DNA from: a virus | Direction: 5' to 3' (one strand) | Length of the DNA: 40,831 bases | Virus record (IMG/VR): IMGVR_UViG_3300042292_001665 | Location: 1 to 40,831 of that record | In this document: piece by piece, positions 1 to 7,444 of the stretch | How the letters are laid out: each line of letters opens with the position of its first letter | Numbering within the stretch: position 1 is the stretch's first letter | Position numbers and translations under genes: made by a program | The notes under the pieces: generated by a model | The model's database searches: none | What the model was told of the DNA's origin: nothing | Seen by the model: only the letters and a program-made list of their open reading frames with translations

Positions 1-50
1 TGGCTGGGGTACTAGGATTCGAACCTAGGGATGCCGGTACCAAAAACCGG
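1..50 (-). tRNA. 3' half of tRNA-Gln(TTG), partial; probable attachment-site core
   Basis: Read on the minus strand, the segment gives a complete anticodon arm (CCGGT / TTTTGGT / ACCGG, anticodon TTG), a five-base variable loop, a T arm with TTCGAAT loop (stems CTAGG/CCTAG), and a 3' acceptor strand TACCCCA followed by GCCA. The D arm and the 5' acceptor strand are absent: beyond base 50 the sequence does not continue as a tRNA. A 3' tRNA half that keeps CCA is the classic core left by a tyrosine-recombinase phage or island that integrates into a tRNA gene. The intact tRNA gene would lie at the other end of the element. It cannot be a functional tRNA by itself. Confidence 0.85.
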
Positions 51-247
51 CTCAAAAACCTTAAACATCCTTATTTTCTGTCATTTCTCACTCCAAGTTT
101 TTGTTAAGTTATCACAAAGTTAGCATTGCATCCAAGGGCAACTTACTATCGTCATTATATATCTCTCATAAAATTTGTATATAGATAGAACTAGAATCGG
201 TAGGCTTACCCATGAAAAAACGACCCTATATTTTCTGCTAGCGGGGG

Positions 248-276
248 TTGACATCCTTTTTGTTAATTCGTAGCGT
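248..276 (+). promoter_or_regulatory. possible sigma70-type promoter upstream of the 308 gene
   Basis: A perfect TTGACA (248-253) is followed 17 bases later by TAGCGT (271-276), a poor -10. It lies about 30 bases upstream of the ATG at 308. Bases 51-247 show no gene; they are AT-rich spacer between the tRNA fragment and this site. Weak call because the -10 matches at only three positions. Confidence 0.3.
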
Positions 277-307
277 TACCATGTTGATAATTTTATGAAT
301 ATTTTCA

Positions 308-940
308 ATGATAGATGGAAAATTATTAATTTCAGATGTCATTAGTGGCATTCTATACCATCAGTACGGAAAAATGAAAGCTGATGAGCTTAATTACTAT
401 TTAGAAGAAAACTTTGAACTTATTTTTTTGAATAGAATTGTTCTTAAGGGGGTTGACGAAAACTATAAAATTTTATGGGCTTATACGCAGTTAGAGAATA
501 TATTGCTCCAGGATAAAAACAACAAGAAGAGTATCAATTTATTTTTAGGTCATTCTAATTATCCAATCCCTCTTTGGGAGGGTATGGATTTTGATGATTT
601 TTATAATAGGAGGTGGGAATTTTATAGAAATTCAGGTAGGTCTAAAAATTTCAAATCTCCGATGAGTATAATAGGCGTCTCCCCTTCAGTTTTAGATTAT
701 GTTTATTTAGATAGAAAAGAAACTGTTATTAACCACAACATTATACCATCGAGTAAAAGTGAGATTGTTGAGTTAATATGGGCAAAAATTATAGAAAAAA
801 ATTATTACATAACGTCTTATTCGAAATTTTGTGATGACATTATAACTCCATTTTTTCGTACCCTATCTAAGGAACATAGCACCTTTTATCATTACCTATT
901 CAAGGATAACTTAGTTTTTAAAAAAGAGGAAAGTGATTAG
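308..940 (+). CDS. hypothetical protein, 210 aa, orphan
   Basis: I do not recognise a family. The protein is rich in Asn, Tyr, Phe, Ile and Lys, consistent with very AT-rich DNA, has no signal peptide or obvious membrane segment and looks soluble. It stands alone between the tRNA fragment and the early operon, on the same strand as that operon but separated by an operator-like inverted repeat. There is no clear ribosome binding site before ATG 308. Genes in this position of tRNA-integrated elements are often accessory (defence or superinfection exclusion), but nothing in the sequence proves this. The coding call rests on length in an AT-rich context. Confidence 0.6.
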   Translation: MIDGKLLISDVISGILYHQYGKMKADELNYYLEENFELIFLNRIVLKGVDENYKILWAYTQLENILLQDKNNKKSINLFLGHSNYPIPLWEGMDFDDFYNRRWEFYRNSGRSKNFKSPMSIIGVSPSVLDYVYLDRKETVINHNIIPSSKSEIVELIWAKIIEKNYYITSYSKFCDDIITPFFRTLSKEHSTFYHYLFKDNLVFKKEESD

Positions 941-1023
941 CTTTTAAGGCAACCCATGCTAACGTTGTGGAGTTTTTCGCAACGATTTTTTTGTGTTTAA
1001 AAAATCAACCAAAACTTTTAATT

Positions 1024-1107
1024 TTGACTTATATCTTTAGTAAGGTCAATACTTCCGGACATTTTTACGGTTTTCCTAGAAAGTTGATCCGGATCTCCGG
1101 AAGTATT
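1024..1107 (+). promoter_or_regulatory. promoter with perfect 12-bp inverted repeat, likely operator of the early operon
   Basis: The arms AATACTTCCGGA (1048-1059) and TCCGGAAGTATT (1096-1107) are exact reverse complements separated by 36 bases. A second 10-bp palindrome, GATCCGGATC, touches the right arm at 1086-1095. TTGACT at 1024-1029 and AATACT at 1048-1053 make a plausible -35/-10 pair with an 18-bp spacer, so the left arm covers the -10. This is what a repressor or excisionase operator controlling the operon that begins at 1167 would look like. The binding protein is unknown; the HTH_17 protein just downstream is the nearest candidate. Confidence 0.55.
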
Positions 1108-1166
1108 CTCATTCATTTTCTTTTCTGTCTTAACTCGTACCCAGAAGCAAATTATTCGAGTTAGCT

Positions 1167-1430
1167 ATGCCTAAACTAAAACAATATCAAGAACAGCATG
1201 ATGAATGCGATCCAAACGATACGCAGCTATTCACCACGGAAGAGCTTGCCACAAAGATAAAAATCTCAGAAAAAACATTGACTGTGTTGAGAACACGAGG
1301 TGGTGGTCCACGATTCTTTAAAGTAGCTAAAGGTAAGGGTGCAAGAGTTCTGTATGACTGGAAAGATGTTCTTGTGTTTTTAGAATCCCATAAACGTATT
1401 AGCACCTCAGACACTGGAGATAACCAATGA
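1167..1430 (+). CDS. HTH_17 / excisionase-family DNA-binding protein
   Basis: An 87-aa protein with a winged-helix HTH of the MerR/excisionase (HTH_17, AlpA-like) type. The helix pair TTEELATKIKISEKTL is followed by the characteristic GGGPRFFKV wing and a DWKDVLVFLESH helix. Members act as excisionases or as small transcription factors of phages and integrative elements. It is the first gene of the early operon and directly follows the inverted-repeat operator at 1048-1107, so autoregulation or a role in excision is likely. The start has little Shine-Dalgarno sequence. Its stop overlaps the next start (ATGA at 1427). The domain is clear; whether it is Xis or a regulator is open. Confidence 0.82.
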   Translation: MPKLKQYQEQHDECDPNDTQLFTTEELATKIKISEKTLTVLRTRGGGPRFFKVAKGKGARVLYDWKDVLVFLESHKRISTSDTGDNQ

Positions 1431-1768
1431 GCTATTTAGAAAGGCAAATTGCAGAAGTAGAAGCTGAAGCTAAAAAACAAATAGATTATGGCAAAATGAT
1501 TCTCAATATTCTTGACAGTCTAGATTTATCCCCTAGATGTTCAGAGATTAACAACGAGCATCTTTATTCAGCTGATGAATTAGAAGTTATATTAAAAATA
1601 CGTAGAGATAAAAAGGAACAATTCCAACATTTACTTGATATTAGTATGGATGGTAAAAGAATTAATTTGAATATTTATTATTCTCTTCCAAAAATACTTG
1701 AGTACCTTCCCACCATAAACGGTCTAGCTAGTTTGACATACTACTGCGATGAAAGAGGTTTTCGATGA
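1427..1768 (+). CDS. hypothetical early protein, 113 aa
   Basis: No family recognised. The N-terminal third is charged and likely helical, and there are no membrane segments. It is translationally coupled on both sides: the ATG at 1427 overlaps the stop of the HTH gene and its own stop overlaps the ATG at 1765 (ATGA in both cases). That makes it a genuine member of the early operon. Its position before the replication protein suggests a small accessory or regulatory role, which is inference only. Confidence 0.72.
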   Translation: MSYLERQIAEVEAEAKKQIDYGKMILNILDSLDLSPRCSEINNEHLYSADELEVILKIRRDKKEQFQHLLDISMDGKRINLNIYYSLPKILEYLPTINGLASLTYYCDERGFR

Positions 1769-1920
1769 ATCTCGAATATCAAATTGTTGAAGAACTGGTG
1801 ATGCTCAACAACACACAAAAAGAGTTGGGTGAAGCACTTAAATCTATTAGTCATGATCTTTCTGATATTGGTGATGGAATACAGCTAATCATCAACCTAA
1901 CACATTTTCCAGAATTCTAA
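1765..1920 (+). CDS. small hypothetical protein, 51 aa
   Basis: A short gene starting MNLEYQIVEELV and ending THFPEF. It begins in an ATGA overlap with the preceding gene and ends 20 bases before the replication gene. It is predicted to be one long amphipathic helix region (residues 1-45) with heptad-like leucine and isoleucine spacing, so it may be a small coiled coil. Support comes from the coupled start and the fit into an otherwise gapless operon. Function unknown. Confidence 0.6.
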   Translation: MNLEYQIVEELVMLNNTQKELGEALKSISHDLSDIGDGIQLIINLTHFPEF

Positions 1921-1940
1921 GGCAATAGGAAGCACATAGT

Positions 1941-4226
1941 ATGGATCCGATTAATATCTGCCGCTTTGATGGACTTACCAAGACTCACCCAGCAATTTAT
2001 GAATTAAAAAGCCTGGAAGAGCTAGTTGAGTTTTTCACCTCAAAGGAACCGCCTACGGTTAAAAAAGAAGAGCGGAATGATTTCTTTAGTATGGTGGCTT
2101 ATAAACCTGATACTACACGCGCTAAGGAGAATGTTAAGGCTTTGTCAGCTATGGTGCTGGACTTCGACAACACTGAAGATGGACAACTTAAATTACCGAA
2201 ATTTATAGAACAGCTGAAACAGTTGGATCTAATTTATTTGTATTACACCACCTGGTCACACACAGAGTTGCGTCACCGGTGGCGATTAATTCTACCTTTT
2301 GCAAAGGCTATTGAGCCTAACTTTTGGCCTGAAGCTCACGCTCGAATCATAAATTTACTTGGTAATCCAATAGGCTTAGACAAATCTGCCAGCAAAGATG
2401 TTTCCAGAATGTGGATTATGCCCTGCAAATCTGAAGGTGGTGCATATGAGGTGGGTTATGAGATAGCTGGTAAATTTTTAGACCCTCATACATTGCCACC
2501 AACAGCCAAAACAACTTTGCCTTTGGTAATACCATCAGAATACCGCGAAACGACCTCAGAGGACATCCGTGAGGCTTTAAACCGCATAGATGCCGGTTGT
2601 GACTATGACACGTGGCTTGAAATGGGTATGGCCTTGCATCATGAGCTTGGCAATAGTGGTTTTGCTATATGGAATAACTGGTCAGCAAGAAACAGCGAAA
2701 AATATGAGGGAATAGAATCTTTAAATAAAAAGTGGAATTCTTTCAAGTCAGGTGGTGGGGTTACAATTGCTACCCTATTCATGCATGCGAGGAATGCTGG
2801 TTGGCAACCTACATCTAGATCAAATCCGATAACTTATGTAATCACCACTGGAACATCAGATAGCGCAAATGCCGTTACTGAGAAGCCTTCAAAGGTAGAG
2901 AACCAAATAGTTGTTGAAGAGTTTGAAGAAGCTGATGAATTTATTGATCCTGTCGATAAATGCTTGGATGACTTAGAACCCTTTGCTGTTAGTGATATCT
3001 TTGATTTTCCCTGTCCGATTCTTAAAAGCACCTATGATTGGGTGCAATCAGTAGCACCGGCTCCCATACCAATTTTTTCTTTAAGTGCAAGCCTGTCATT
3101 GTTGGCTTTTTTAAAAAAGGACGCAGTGATTAGCACCACTGATCTTAGGACTAATTTATACATTTTGGTGATTGGCCCTAGTCGTTCTGGTAAAAATAAT
3201 GGGCTTGGTTGTATCAGTGCAATACTCAAGGCCTTAGATAAGCGCGGCTCTTTAGCTTCGGCGATTGGTTCATCTCAAGGGTTAATAGATGCGCTTTGTA
3301 AAAAAGAAAATTGTGTCTATTGGGCACAAGATGAAATTAGCCATATATTTCAAAACTTTCAAAATAGAAACGCTGGCACCCATGAAACTCGTTTAGAGCA
3401 ACAGCTTTTAACGCTTTACAATTGCAACTATATAACCACGGATAAGATCAAAGGAGAAGAAATCCAAGGAATTGAAAACCCTTATCTCAATGTTTATGGA
3501 ACTGCTACAGAAAACATTATTAATAAGCTTAACCCAGAAGCTGCGGTATCTGGTCTACTAGCACGATTTTTAGTGTTTTGGTTAAAGCCTGACTACGAGT
3601 CTTCTGAGCGTAACACGAATATTAACAAGAACATTCCGCATAAACTTCTAGAAGATTTAAGTTCAATTAAATGTGTTGGCAAAATAGTTAGTTTTGACGA
3701 TTCAGCCAAAGAGTGGTTTGGGAGATTCAGTAAAGTTACACAGACTGTCCAACGAGAACTTCGATGTCAGGCAGCCAAGGTAGATTCTTTGGTGGGAAAC
3801 TTAGCAGAACAATCCATCAAACTGGCCCTGCTGGTGGCAAAAGCCCAACGTATAGAAATTGACACTGGAAACTATAAAGCCGAATACGATGCCCCAATCA
3901 AGATTACCCTAAAAGATATTCAGTGGGCTGTAAGTGTTGCAATCCGTTGTTTGAAAAACAATCTTGACATAGCGGAGCTGCTTACCGAAAACAAAAATGA
4001 GAAATACATCAATAAAATTCTTGAATATTTAGCTTCCCATAAAGGCAAATGGGTTAGAAGATACGATCTTTGTATGGCTCTTCATTATGCCATCAATGCC
4101 CGGCAATTAGATGACTTACTAGAACCATTGCTGGAGTCTAAACAAATTATAAAAACTCCAAGTAAAAAAGGTGGTGGAGCTCTCTATCTCCTTAACCCAA
4201 ACCTCAACAAAAGGAAAATTAGATGA
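1941..4226 (+). CDS. primase-polymerase / DUF3987 helicase-like replication protein
   Basis: A 761-aa multidomain phage replication protein. Residues 65-165 look like an archaeo-eukaryotic-type primase core: VLDFDN (Asp74, Asp76, the metal-binding DxD), YTTWSHTELRHRWRLILP and a later LDKSASKDVSRMW segment. Residues about 205-285 match a PriCT_2-like domain (WLEMGMALHHELG, WSARNSEKY). Residues about 335-680 resemble the DUF3987 P-loop domain, with a Walker A-like GPSRSGKNN at 412-420 in which Asn replaces the usual Ser/Thr after Lys, and WAQDEISHIF as possible Walker B. The start has AGGAAG 8-9 bases upstream. The stop overlaps the next gene (ATGA at 4223). It probably primes and unwinds phage DNA at its origin. 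Confidence 0.82.
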   Translation: MDPINICRFDGLTKTHPAIYELKSLEELVEFFTSKEPPTVKKEERNDFFSMVAYKPDTTRAKENVKALSAMVLDFDNTEDGQLKLPKFIEQLKQLDLIYLYYTTWSHTELRHRWRLILPFAKAIEPNFWPEAHARIINLLGNPIGLDKSASKDVSRMWIMPCKSEGGAYEVGYEIAGKFLDPHTLPPTAKTTLPLVIPSEYRETTSEDIREALNRIDAGCDYDTWLEMGMALHHELGNSGFAIWNNWSARNSEKYEGIESLNKKWNSFKSGGGVTIATLFMHARNAGWQPTSRSNPITYVITTGTSDSANAVTEKPSKVENQIVVEEFEEADEFIDPVDKCLDDLEPFAVSDIFDFPCPILKSTYDWVQSVAPAPIPIFSLSASLSLLAFLKKDAVISTTDLRTNLYILVIGPSRSGKNNGLGCISAILKALDKRGSLASAIGSSQGLIDALCKKENCVYWAQDEISHIFQNFQNRNAGTHETRLEQQLLTLYNCNYITTDKIKGEEIQGIENPYLNVYGTATENIINKLNPEAAVSGLLARFLVFWLKPDYESSERNTNINKNIPHKLLEDLSSIKCVGKIVSFDDSAKEWFGRFSKVTQTVQRELRCQAAKVDSLVGNLAEQSIKLALLVAKAQRIEIDTGNYKAEYDAPIKITLKDIQWAVSVAIRCLKNNLDIAELLTENKNEKYINKILEYLASHKGKWVRRYDLCMALHYAINARQLDDLLEPLLESKQIIKTPSKKGGGALYLLNPNLNKRKIR

Positions 4227-5020
4227 CCCAAATTGATTTAAGGAACCAAAAACCAAAGGTAATTTATGTACCACCTAAGATTATCTTGTACGGACGTAAT
4301 GGCATCGGTAAAAGCCGCTTTGCATCCTGTGCTCCAAGTCCGATCTTTTTAGATCTGGATGAAAATATTTATGAGCTGTCAGTTTCTAGTAACAAGACTT
4401 TTGGGGTAACCCTTAAAACTTATGACGATGTCATGGCCTTTTTGGGCACCTTATTTAATCAAGACCACGAGTTTAAAACTTTGGTGGTTGATTCACTCAG
4501 TAGTTTAGAAAAGCTAGTCATTGAAAAAGTATTAAAAGACAACAAGGTCAGCAGTTTAGCAAGTTTCCAATATGGTCAAGGTTATCAAAAAATGATTCCT
4601 TTATGGGATCAATTTTTAGAGAAATTAAAAAATCTTTGGGAGCATAAGAAAATCACAATTATTTTGCTGGCTCATTTTAAAGAAAAACGTGAGGAACATT
4701 TAACTGGTGCTAGCTACATGCAATATCAAATCAACCTTTATGAAAAAGCATCGGAATTATTACGAAACTGGTGCTCATGTGTATTGTTTGCCGAGGATGA
4801 AATTGAACTGAAAGATGAGACTGTCGAATTTAATCGCAAAATCTCAAAAGTATCAAAATCAACTCGTGTATTACATACGGATGGTGGGACAACGTTCTTA
4901 GCTAAGAACACATACAATCTGCCATCTAAACTACCCCTGGATTGGAATCTTTTGTTTAACCATATCCAGGCTTACTACAAACAATTTAACCAAACTACAA
5001 CCCCAGAAAAAGGAGAATAA
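4223..5020 (+). CDS. Sak4-like / AAA_24 RecA-fold ATPase (phage recombination)
   Basis: A 265-aa P-loop ATPase. Walker A GRNGIGKS lies at residues 24-31 and a Walker B-like TLVVDS with Asp90. ILLAHFKEKREE near residue 155 resembles the sensor region of this family. Phage AAA_24 proteins of this size include Sak4, a RecA-like single-strand annealing or strand-exchange protein that works with an SSB. The next gene is a DUF669 SSB-like protein and the one after it a nuclease, which is the expected cassette. It is coupled to the replication gene by ATGA overlap. A general nucleotide-binding role cannot be excluded, but context favours recombination. Confidence 0.75.
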   Translation: MTQIDLRNQKPKVIYVPPKIILYGRNGIGKSRFASCAPSPIFLDLDENIYELSVSSNKTFGVTLKTYDDVMAFLGTLFNQDHEFKTLVVDSLSSLEKLVIEKVLKDNKVSSLASFQYGQGYQKMIPLWDQFLEKLKNLWEHKKITIILLAHFKEKREEHLTGASYMQYQINLYEKASELLRNWCSCVLFAEDEIELKDETVEFNRKISKVSKSTRVLHTDGGTTFLAKNTYNLPSKLPLDWNLLFNHIQAYYKQFNQTTTPEKGE

Positions 5021-5022
5021 CT

Positions 5023-5442
5023 ATGACTATGTTAACATTTGAAGTGAGTGCAGATTTAGATGCCCCAGCAATTGCTGCTGGTAGTCACACTGGAAAAATT
5101 ATCGGTGCAGATCAGGTTACCCATAATAATGAAGATCAACTTTGTCTCACTTGGAAAATTGGTGACAACACTCTCAAAGATAAATTCAAGTTATGGGCAG
5201 ATGTCGAAACCAAAAGAAATCATGCAGGTAAAAAACTCAAGAAACTTTGTGCAGCAGCTGGCGTGCAATTTCCATCAACAAGTGGTGGAAGAGCAAACTT
5301 TGATGTAAGCGTATTAGTTGGCAAAACAGTCAAAGTTTTTGTTGAGGAATTTGTGTCTGAGAAAAATGAGAGATTCCCTTATATCAAAGAATACGCCCCA
5401 GCAACTCTAGCCGATATAGCAAATCAAGAATTTCCATTTTAA
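5023..5442 (+). CDS. DUF669-family single-stranded DNA-binding protein
   Basis: A 139-aa protein with the DUF669 pattern: an N-terminal beta-rich core (GSHTGKIIGADQV, LCLTWKIGDNTLKDKF), a helical middle with NHAGKKLKKLCAAAG, and a closing strand VGKTVKVFVEEF followed by YIKEYAPA. DUF669 proteins are OB-fold SSBs that partner Sak4-type recombinases. A GGAG ribosome site lies before ATG 5023, only two bases after the ATPase stop. The C-terminus ends in FPF, reminiscent of the hydrophobic tips SSBs use to contact partners, although the acidic tail is poor. Cytoplasmic. Confidence 0.75.
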   Translation: MTMLTFEVSADLDAPAIAAGSHTGKIIGADQVTHNNEDQLCLTWKIGDNTLKDKFKLWADVETKRNHAGKKLKKLCAAAGVQFPSTSGGRANFDVSVLVGKTVKVFVEEFVSEKNERFPYIKEYAPATLADIANQEFPF

Positions 5443-5466
5443 CTAATAGCCAATAGGAGAACAGGC

Positions 5467-6183
5467 ATGCCCTTTAATGATTTACCAAACAAAGTGCTCG
5501 GTTACTATGCGAGTCAAGCAGAATCAAAAACCCGTGGCTACATTGGAGCGTCAATATTAGGGCATGCTTGTGAACGTCGCATCTGGCTCGATTGGAATGG
5601 TGTCAGTGCACCAGTCAGTAAAGCTCCAGAAGAAATCCTTAAAACCGGAAGTCGTGAGGAGAAATTTGATCGGGGACGGCACGAGGAAGAGCGTTTAATC
5701 AAAGCTCTTCAAGGGGCTGGATATTTGGTTCTCAATCGTCAGGGTGCATTTTCGGTACTGGATGGAAACTTCCAGGGTCATATTGACGGCATTATCTTAG
5801 ATCAGGCAGGCAACAAATATATTCTGGAGATCAAGTCTACCCAGGAAAAATATTTTAAAGCTCTAGTTAAAAATGGGGTTCAAAAAACCTTCGCCACCTA
5901 TTATTTGCAGTGCCAAATGTACATGCACTTTATTGAAATCCCACGTACCTTATTTTTGGCAGTTAACAAAAACAATGGGGAGATTTATCAAGCTGTGATT
6001 CAGGTTGATGAAGCTGAAATCGAAATGGGACTGAGAAAAATCAACAAAATCATTAGTCATGGTAAAGATATGCCAGCAACCTTAGGCGATGCTAATGATG
6101 TTCCACCCAAGATGCCCTGCCAGTACTGTGATTTTGTTAATTTTTGTTATCAAAATCAAGCAAATGGTGAAACACATGCATAA
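5467..6183 (+). CDS. Cas4/RecB-like PD-(D/E)XK nuclease with Fe-S-type cysteines
   Basis: A 238-aa nuclease of the PD-(D/E)XK superfamily. The core is GHIDGI (Asp107) followed by ILEIKST (Glu121-x-Lys123), then QCQMYMHF as the QxxxY-like motif. Cys35 (GHACERR) together with Cys218, Cys221 and Cys227 (CQYC...C) reproduces the one-plus-three cysteine spacing that holds a 4Fe-4S cluster in Cas4 and AddB. In this operon it would be the exonuclease that resects ends for the Sak4-like annealing system. A TAGGAGAA ribosome site precedes ATG 5467. There is no Cas1/Cas2 or CRISPR array nearby, so a CRISPR role is unlikely. Confidence 0.83.
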   Translation: MPFNDLPNKVLGYYASQAESKTRGYIGASILGHACERRIWLDWNGVSAPVSKAPEEILKTGSREEKFDRGRHEEERLIKALQGAGYLVLNRQGAFSVLDGNFQGHIDGIILDQAGNKYILEIKSTQEKYFKALVKNGVQKTFATYYLQCQMYMHFIEIPRTLFLAVNKNNGEIYQAVIQVDEAEIEMGLRKINKIISHGKDMPATLGDANDVPPKMPCQYCDFVNFCYQNQANGETHA

Positions 6184-6676
6184 AATTCTGGCCCTTGATC
6201 TTGGCACCAATACTGGGTGGGCCATTTGGCAACAGGCAGATCCAAAAAATGGGTACCAGGTATTCAGCGGTACGATTAATCTGAAGAATGATCGTTTCCA
6301 AGGAGGCGGCATGAGGTTTTTAAGATTTCGTCATTGGTTAGATGACCTCAATTATAATGGCGAAATCACAAGTGTTTACTTTGAAGAAGTCAGGCGTCAC
6401 ATCGGCACAGATGCTGCTCACGTCTACGGTGGTTTTCTAGCAACCCTAACCGCATGGTGTGAGGATCATAATTTGCCATATCAAGGTGTGCCAGTGTCCC
6501 ATATCAAGCTTCATGTAACTGGCAAAGGTAATGCTAGTAAACAAGATGTCATCAAGGCGATCGAAGCTATAGGCTATCACCCGAAAGATGATAATGAAGC
6601 TGATGCGCTTGCTTTGCTTGAATTAGTTAGAAAAAAAGAAAATATTAACAGGAGCACTCCAAATGACTCAAAATAA
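6164..6676 (+). CDS. RuvC-like Holliday junction resolvase (phage type)
   Basis: A RNase H/RuvC-fold nuclease of about 170 aa. Acidic residues match the catalytic set: Asp12 in LALDLGTNTGWA, Glu74/Glu75 in YFEEVRRH, and Glu145/Asp147 in DDNEADALALL. VYGGFLATLTAWCED and PVSHIKLHVTGKGNASKQDV also fit phage RuvC homologues. The family cleaves four-way junctions before packaging. I chose ATG 6164, which overlaps the nuclease gene by 20 bases; ATG 6176 is equally possible, since residues before LALDLG are not conserved. A longer frame from 6089 would lie mostly inside the nuclease gene and is unlikely. Confidence 0.8.
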   Translation: MVKHMHKILALDLGTNTGWAIWQQADPKNGYQVFSGTINLKNDRFQGGGMRFLRFRHWLDDLNYNGEITSVYFEEVRRHIGTDAAHVYGGFLATLTAWCEDHNLPYQGVPVSHIKLHVTGKGNASKQDVIKAIEAIGYHPKDDNEADALALLELVRKKENINRSTPNDSK

Positions 6677-6866
6677 ATTATCAATTTTAGAAGCAGTAAA
6701 AAAATGTTTTAGAAAGCTGTCAGTAAATTCTCTTTCTGTAAACGAGAGGTCAAATTTTATCGAAAAATTAACAGCTGAACACAAAAAATGTAAACTACGC
6801 TGTCAAGAAATAGAGAAACAAGTCAATGAATTGCTTAATTATAATGATATATGGAAGAAAAAATAA
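6663..6866 (+). CDS. small coiled-coil hypothetical protein, 67 aa
   Basis: No family recognised. The sequence is strongly charged and helical, with LTAEHKKCKLRCQEIEKQVN near residues 36-55 likely to form a coiled coil. A good AGGAG site precedes ATG 6663. It overlaps the resolvase gene by 14 bases and its stop overlaps the start of the CarD-like gene (TAATG at 6864-6868), so it belongs to the operon. Function unknown. Confidence 0.65.
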   Translation: MTQNKLSILEAVKKCFRKLSVNSLSVNERSNFIEKLTAEHKKCKLRCQEIEKQVNELLNYNDIWKKK

Positions 6867-7354
6867 TGAATCTAAAAGCCATAAAAATCAACGATCTCTT
6901 GGTTATGCCACGCTGGGGTGTAGGTAAATGTCAGGGTTGGCAAACCATTGAAATTGATGGTGGTAAAGAAGAAGTGCTGTCAATCTATTTTTACACTAAA
7001 AAAGTTACAACGTATTTTCCCAAAAGCAAAATTGATGGCATAGCTGCCAGGGGATTAGCAAGCTTAGATGAGATAAGCGAATGTTTTGAAATATTAAAGT
7101 CAAAAAAGTCCACCTCACGTCAAAATTGGATGGCCACTTCAAAAAATTACTATCAAAAAATTAATTCTGGAGAAGTAAAAAAATTAGCTGAGGTGATTAG
7201 AGATACCTGCAGTAGCATTAATGGCAAGCAGAAAAATCAAAGCAAGATTGAAATTCATAATCTAGCTGTTGATTTGTTTGCTTATGAGCTAATGTTTATC
7301 CAAAATATTAGCTATGAGCAAGCAAGAGACAGTTTAATCAGGTGTAAAGTATAA
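6866..7354 (+). CDS. CarD/CdnL-like RNA polymerase-binding regulator
   Basis: About 162 aa. The N-terminus INDLLVMPRWGVGKCQG, followed by a beta-rich stretch with LSIYFYTKKVTTYFPKSKI, matches the Tudor-like RNAP-interacting domain of CarD/CdnL. The C-terminal two thirds are helical (ARGLASLDEI, VKKLAEVIRDTC, SYEQARDSLI), as in the CarD DNA-binding domain. CarD-family proteins bind the RNAP beta subunit and stabilise open complexes. I chose ATG 6866, which has GGAAG seven to eleven bases upstream; an in-frame ATG at 6851 adds five residues. It is the last early-operon gene and could shift host transcription or help phage promoters. Confidence 0.78.
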   Translation: MNLKAIKINDLLVMPRWGVGKCQGWQTIEIDGGKEEVLSIYFYTKKVTTYFPKSKIDGIAARGLASLDEISECFEILKSKKSTSRQNWMATSKNYYQKINSGEVKKLAEVIRDTCSSINGKQKNQSKIEIHNLAVDLFAYELMFIQNISYEQARDSLIRCKV

Positions 7355-7444
7355 GACAACTAGAAATGATAAAACTAGAGCTTAATCCTATTTAACCTTA
7401 GCGACATGAGATTTTATTAGACCCAGCCAGCATGGTCCTATATA

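Noticed and set aside
967-1164. 65-codon open frame starting with GTG before the HTH gene
   Set aside because: It lies across the promoter and 12-bp inverted repeat, has no ribosome site and shows no protein-like pattern; a regulatory region explains it better.
1941-4226. VapE/virulence-associated P-loop protein
   Set aside because: The N-terminal primase motifs and PriCT_2/DUF3987 layout with recombination genes downstream point to a phage replication protein.
5467-6183. CRISPR-Cas involvement suggested by the Cas4-like nuclease
   Set aside because: No Cas1, Cas2, effector or repeat-spacer array is present; neighbours are phage recombination proteins.
7355-7444. Bidirectional terminator between the convergent CarD-like and SUKH genes
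   Set aside because: No stem of convincing length with a U-tract is visible in the 90-base gap.
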